Source of the DNA: Perca fluviatilis
Lineage: Eukaryota; Chordata; Actinopteri; Perciformes; Percidae
Direction: 5' to 3'
Assembly (NCBI RefSeq): GCF_010015445.1
Contig: NC_053115.1
Coordinates: 18,520,005-18,584,004 of the forward strand
DNA length: 64,000 bases
Shown here: one piece after another, positions 59,501-64,000 of the stretch
Layout of the letters: the number at the start of each line of letters is the position of its first letter
How positions within the stretch are numbered: position 1 is the first letter of the stretch
Made by a program: the position numbers and the translations under genes
The notes under the pieces: model-generated
Told to the model about the DNA's origin: nothing
Databases searched by the model: none
The model's input: only the letters and a program-made list of their open reading frames with translations

Positions 59501-60130
59501 AAGACTCGCATCTTTGACCAAGTTATGTTTTATTTTTTTCTCCTTTTTTTTTTTTTTTTGATCCACTCTGCACTAGTATTTACTCCTTAAAAGGTGACAA
59601 GGGTTGTTTTTGAAATTGCTTATTTGAAAACAAGTGGAAGATGCTGTAAGGAAATGATGTTCCTTTGTTTGTGTTCTTCACTGGGAAGTATTTTTTTTTT
59701 TTTTTCACTCGTGTTGGTACTCAAGTGTGCAAGGTGTTTTCGTTAAGTATTTTAGGCCTAAATGTTTTTGCTTTCTGCTTTTGGTCTGTTGCAAAGTGCC
59801 TTCAAAAAATACTGATTGTGCACAGCAGTGGATTAAAAAAAAAAAAAAGTCCTCTTTTCTAAAGGTTAAGAATTGTACAGAGTGACTTGCATTGACACTT
59901 TTGTATAAAAATACACAGAAAATGTACAATATGTTAACTTCGTATTTTATCATCTTACTCAACAAGATTGCTCTTAAGACATGTGAGCTACATGTTTTGT
60001 TATAACGTCTTTGGACATATTTCAATATAAGCATACTTTTCTATAGATATTTGTTTTTGTACTCTGTTATTGAGTCTCATCTCTATGTTGGTACAGAGAT
60101 GAGCATCAAATAAATTGCAATTGGAAAAAA
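56509..60130 (+). other. patz1: Probable patz1 3' UTR
   Basis: About 3.6 kb after the stop codon without a recognisable exon, T-rich, with several long T runs (for example near 57377..57395 and 59690..59705) and a GTGTGCGTGTGTGCGT tract near 59056. A good polyadenylation signal (CAAATAAATTGCAATTGG) sits at about 60107. A CT-rich, ATTTA-containing 3' UTR of this size is usual for this gene class. The end is inferred from the signal only. Confidence 0.5.
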
Positions 60131-61145
60131 GCTCCTAACTTTTCTCTTGTAGTTATTACTGGAATCAGTCCATCCAGGCCCGGACTAGACATCGGAATCC
60201 ATGTTACAACTATTACGCTACAGCAGGGGGACTTCCATGTTGGTGGTAAAGCTTTACTGAAACCGGTAGACAAACGCTGAAAACAAGTCTGTCTGCTGGT
60301 ACTCCGGTAAGGTTCTAAACCGTCTCTGGCATAGACATAATATGGTCTCTGGTATCATTATACAACAAGTAGATCCGACCAGGCACCCAGAGCCAATTGG
60401 GCACACCTGGCGCATCACTTGAAATATTACTCCGCCATTTCTATGTCAAAATTACAGAGTTGAATAAAAAATAAAACTGTTTTTGAAACACTTGTATTCA
60501 TGTAAGTAAATCAGGAACCACAGTGGAACACACAAAAGCTCTCCCAACATATTTATATAAAGTGATTCATCGGATTAAACAACTTATTTGTTACGACGTT
60601 GCTGGTGTTTATTGTTACTGTTTTAATTCTGTTCAATTGTTTTGTTGCTGTTTGTTATGTATGTGCTCCTTTAATTGTAAAGTCCATTGAGACCATGTCT
60701 AATGGTATTTTCACTAGTAACGATCCTCTTTAAACGTGGAAATTCATTTATTTTTTACCTTTGCACAGAGCCAGGTAGCTGTTTCCAGTCGTGCTCATAG
60801 TCGTCTCCTGGCTGTAGCTTTATATTAAACACACAGACATGAAAGTGGTATCAATCTTCTCATCTAACTCTCAGCAAGAAAGCGAATAGGTATACCAAAT
60901 GGCTGAAAAAGCCCCTTGTTTCTGGTCTGTTGTATCATGTGAGACCAGATATACTTACATTTCTTTTTCAGTTTTCTAACCGTTCATACCAGTGACTGGT
61001 CAGAGAGGTTTAAAAACCAGAGATGTCAGCAAGTAAAAGTTGGGTGTTTGATATTAATTAACAACTATCTAACCCCACAGATGTCTGTTTAGATCATATA
61101 ACTGTAATTACAATGTGTGTGTGTGTTTGTGCGTGTATTTCTCAC
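60131..61145. other. Intergenic, nothing recognised
   Basis: AT-rich sequence downstream of patz1. A short stretch around 60771..60836 reads open on the minus strand, but without a recognisable family. I see no other structure. Confidence 0.5.
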
Positions 61146-61268
61146 CGGCCGTAAGTGACAGGACAACCCGGTCTGTGAACGGGCCCGGCCAAGGCTCCAA
61201 GACTTAACACAGCCATGATGACGGACCAAATGGGCTGGTTGGTGGAATCATCCACTGGAGCTCCATAC
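61146..61268 (-). pseudogene. Isolated glucose-transporter-like exon (SLC2A11-like)
   Basis: On the minus strand, GTTGTTGAG at 61269 upward looks like an acceptor and CGGCCG|GTGAGA at 61146 a donor. The 123 bases between read (R)YGAPVDDSTNQPIWSVI then MAVLSLGALAG and PVTYGR. The W-S-V-I...FSLG-G...G pattern followed by Y-G-R matches the second transmembrane segment and GRK loop of class II GLUT proteins, especially fish SLC2A11. I could not find the preceding or following exon in the window; the next one should lie within 60.1-61.1 kb if the gene were intact. It may be a gene fragment, or an exon of a gene with a long next intron overlapping patz1. Function is not supported. Confidence 0.45.
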
Positions 61269-61370
61269 CTCAACAACCATGTAATAAATAATCTATCACA
61301 GTGAAAAATAGATGTATTTTGCTGACTTTATCTCTCCTCATGCTACTGTTAGTCCTACACTCTGTTTTAA

Positions 61371-62281
61371 AGTGATGGTTCGGAGTAATTTACCCTAGGG
61401 TCCTTTGCACCATGACCTCGAGCCAAACACCCCCCCCAGAAGCTTTTTTCACCTGGGTCTAACATTGGGCGAGTTAGCGTAGAGTAGCGTAAGCCGCTGA
61501 GTAACTTAGCGCGGGGCTAATGGACCCACGTTTGTATCTCTTAAATGACCCCACTAATAATGCCCGAAATGATACCAAAGGTCTACACTAGTATATATAT
61601 GTTATGCTCTCATAAAACGCGATGGATTGGAAAGTTTGTAAGTACACCAGAAGTTTACGCACTTGCCTGCTCTCTTCAGCTCTCTGTTGCTGCTGCTGCT
61701 ACCTGCATTTAGGCGGGGCCGAAGGGCGTCTATAAATTACTACACACCGAAAGAGATACAACAAAAATATTTATTAATTTAATGATTAAATAAGGTAATG
61801 GTTCCAAACTTACCTCATTATTACTTGTCTCCTGCTAGTTATATTACAGCACTTTAAAAAATAAGTTAAATTAAAAAATATTTTTGTTGCATCTCTTTTC
61901 GGTGTTGTAATTTGTAGACGGCCCTAAGCACTCGTCTCACAGCAGCAACAACAACAGCAGAGAGCAGAAGCCAGCAGGCAAGTGTAATTTACATAAACTT
62001 CTGGTGTACTTACAAACTTTCCAATCCATCGTTTTATGAGTGCATAACCTATATATACTAGTGTAGACCTTTGGTATCATTTCGGGCATTATTAGTGGGG
62101 TCATTTAAGAGATACAAACGTGGGTCCATTAGCGCGCGCGGTAAGCTACTAGCGGCTAACGCTACTCTTATACCGCTAATCCCTCCAATGTTAGACCCAG
62201 ATGAAAAAAGCTTCTGGGGGGGTGTTTGGCTCGAGGTCATGGTGCAAAGGACCCTAGGGTGAATTACTCCGAACCATCACT
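61371..62281. mobile_element. 0.9-kb foldback element flanked by TTAA
   Basis: Starts AGTGATGGTTCGGAGTAATT and ends, reverse complemented, with the same 20 bases. TTAA lies directly outside both ends (61367..61370 and 62282..62285). The arms are about 420 bases each (61371..61792 and 61862..62281) and match closely, for example through CACCATGACCTCGAGCCAAA and CCCGAAATGATACCAAAGGT; the loop is about 70 bases. No gene is encoded. TTAA duplication suggests a piggyBac-like non-autonomous element. Confidence 0.85.
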
Positions 62282-62285
62282 TTAA

Positions 62286-64000
62286 CATTCAACATTACCC
62301 TGTAATTGTAACTTGAAAAATGTACGTCATAGTTTAACTTTAAAATTATAATTAAGTCTATCTATCAATCTATCTAATTAAAATACCATTTAAGTGAGAA
62401 TACCTGCATCAAAATAATTGTAAGGTTTTCTTTATAGAAATAAGAAACTTAATTCTGGCACATTAAGGCATAATATTGACTGTGTTAAAGTATCCTACTC
62501 AGAATGGGAGCATGTGGCTTCTTCTGAAGACAAGAAAATAAGACCTGATCTTTCCATCTACACTGACTGTGTGCAGACACCACAGGGTATAATAAAGAAG
62601 GGAAACAAACTGTGTAAAGTGAGAGGGTTGTGTTCCAATTCACACAGCAAACCTTACGTTTTCATGCACTTCTAACTAAAACAAATCTTACCACTGCTGG
62701 AGAAGCGATGACAGAAACTTGTTTTACAGATTGCCCTCAATGGAAAACACTGACTAATGTATTACTTGTTATACACATCTTTCTCATTTTCTGTCGCTTT
62801 CTACTTCTGTTATAATTATAATAGTAATGTGTCTAGCCTTCTTAAGGGACAAAGTTGATGGTAGCAGAACAAAATAAGTATTTCACTTAATACAGGTTGT
62901 ACCAGTTTGAGTTGTAGAACGTGGTTTGATCCATTTTGCAGTGATTCCATTGTGGGTTTGCTTCATTTTAAGATTATGTTTTGGGGCATTTTCAGTCTTT
63001 ATTTGGATAGGACAGCAGAAGACATGAAAGGGGAGAGAGAGGGGGGAATGACATGCAGCAAAGGGCCACAGGTTGGAGTCAAACCCGGGCCCGCTGCGTC
63101 GAGGAGTAAGCCTCTATATATGGGCGCCAGCTCTACATGTTCATAAAACAGTAAATGCACATTTACAGTACACTACACTGACAAATTACAGTACGAATCA
63201 GCCCCCTAGTGTCATAAAAGCTTTCTTTTGACACTTGAAAATTTTTATTTGATGTGACTATATCACTGTATGTATAAAAGGCACCTTTTGATGGGCGCAT
63301 TGAACAATTAAACATGAAAAGCGATGTTAATACAAGATACTTTTATTAGCTCAGATATGGATCATTAAAAAGAAAAATGTCAATATTCAAAATAAATAAT
63401 TGCACATATTCCACTCATGTAAAAACTGTAAATCTCAGTCGTTACTAAACACATCAATATACCTTTCTTTCTGAAAGAGGTGTGCACGCTGATACATGCA
63501 GTTATATTTGATAAGGTGCAAATTAACTCATTGTTTCTATCTAAATACATTCTCTTTGATTTGGTCCACCACCTGCCTCTGACCTTTGACCTCCCAAATG
63601 AGAGGATCAAGTTAAAGGACATAGTTTGCCATATAGTCAATAATAACTTTGCTGACAACTTTATGCTTTGTCCCATTAAACAAGAAATAAATGTACAACA
63701 TCTTAATAAAATGCATTACTGTTTATTTGCTAGGCTAAAATGTTTTACATTTTACCCCAAAACGCCTTCATGTGTTTTTAAAGGTAGCAGATGACTTATC
63801 TTCTGCCAATATACAGTAGGCCTAGATTTAATTATCTTTGTCTTGTGATCAGTGACACAAAGTTACAAAACGTAAGTGCGACGTGAAGATATTAAAGATA
63901 ATTCCTTTAAATTCTCTCAATAGAAAACACACTCAAGATACAGGAGTAATAATAGATCCAAGTTGTTGTCTGTGATGTGAAAGTGAACATTCTCCCGTTC
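62286..64000. other. Intergenic, only a SINE recognised
   Basis: AT-rich sequence with the SINE copy at 62980..63135. I see no splice-bounded coding block on either strand. Open frames here are short and of ordinary AT-rich composition. Confidence 0.5.
62980..63135 (-). mobile_element. tRNA-derived SINE, copy 2
   Basis: The same order of blocks as the copy at 15232..15388, better preserved: TTTATTTGGATAGGACAGCA, GGGGAGAGAGAGGGGGGAAT, GACATGCAGCAAAGGGCC, GGAGTCAAACCCGGGCC, GCTGCGTCGAGGAG and CTATATATGGGCGCC. On the minus strand, GGTTTGACTCC is a good RNA polymerase III box B and GTAGAGC near the end is the remains of the tRNA box A region. Both copies have the same orientation. Confidence 0.75.

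Noticed and set aside
60771..60836. Short minus-strand open block with a possible donor (GCAAAGGTAAAA)
   Set aside because: I cannot match it to a family, its acceptor is weak, and it does not fit the next expected GLUT exon.
63380..63794. Overlapping 100-residue open frames near the right edge
   Set aside because: AT-rich composition, no splice borders and no recognisable motif.
1..64000. CRISPR arrays, tRNA or rRNA genes, operons
   Set aside because: No regularly spaced repeats and no complete tRNA cloverleaf were seen. The only tRNA-like sequence is the head of the two SINE copies.

Overview
This window is vertebrate nuclear DNA, almost certainly from a spiny-rayed (percomorph-type) teleost fish. 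The genes have many short exons with GT-AG introns, there is no operon structure, and the introns carry fish-type mobile DNA (LINE 3' ends, a tRNA-derived SINE, hAT-, Harbinger- and TTAA-type non-autonomous elements). Exon models were built by reading splice junctions and checking that the reading phase carries through each gene. No expression data or database search was available.

Layout. (1) 1-7.6 kb, a block of small mitochondrial or housekeeping genes: first coding exon of uqcc2 (-), LINE remnants, tomm6 (+, two coding exons), a C1orf74/UPF0739 homologue (+, one coding exon) and sirt4 (-, three coding exons). Products of uqcc2, tomm6 and sirt4 all act in mitochondria. (2) 8.5-16.5 kb: a 16-exon, 712-residue secreted transferrin-family gene (-), best matched to otolith matrix protein 1 because most iron ligands are lost in both lobes and there is no membrane-anchor tail. 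(3) 17.0-29.2 kb: sfi1 (-, 31 coding exons, 1228 residues), a centrin-binding spindle-pole/centriole protein. (4) 29.2-31.1 kb: a divergent promoter region shared with (5) eif4enif1/4E-T (+, 31.1-43.8 kb, 19 coding exons, 977 residues). (6) 46.2-60.1 kb: patz1 (+, five coding exons, 704 residues, plus a phase-compatible candidate cassette exon and a probable 3.6-kb 3' UTR). (7) 60.1-64 kb: mostly non-coding, with one isolated glucose-transporter-like exon (-), a foldback transposon and a SINE. The sfi1-eif4enif1-patz1 neighbourhood matches the human 22q12 grouping; uqcc2, tomm6, C1orf74 and sirt4 come from other human chromosomes.

The genes are not a functional pathway; they are neighbours. 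I see no bacterial-style system, CRISPR array or novel multi-gene cassette. The most interesting items are a 78-bp stop-free intron that splits the eIF4E-binding motif of 4E-T, two GC-AG introns, the patz1 cassette exon, a transferrin-family protein that has lost its iron ligands, two long-inverted-repeat elements flanked by TTAA, and a short element carrying a RecQ-like helicase fragment.
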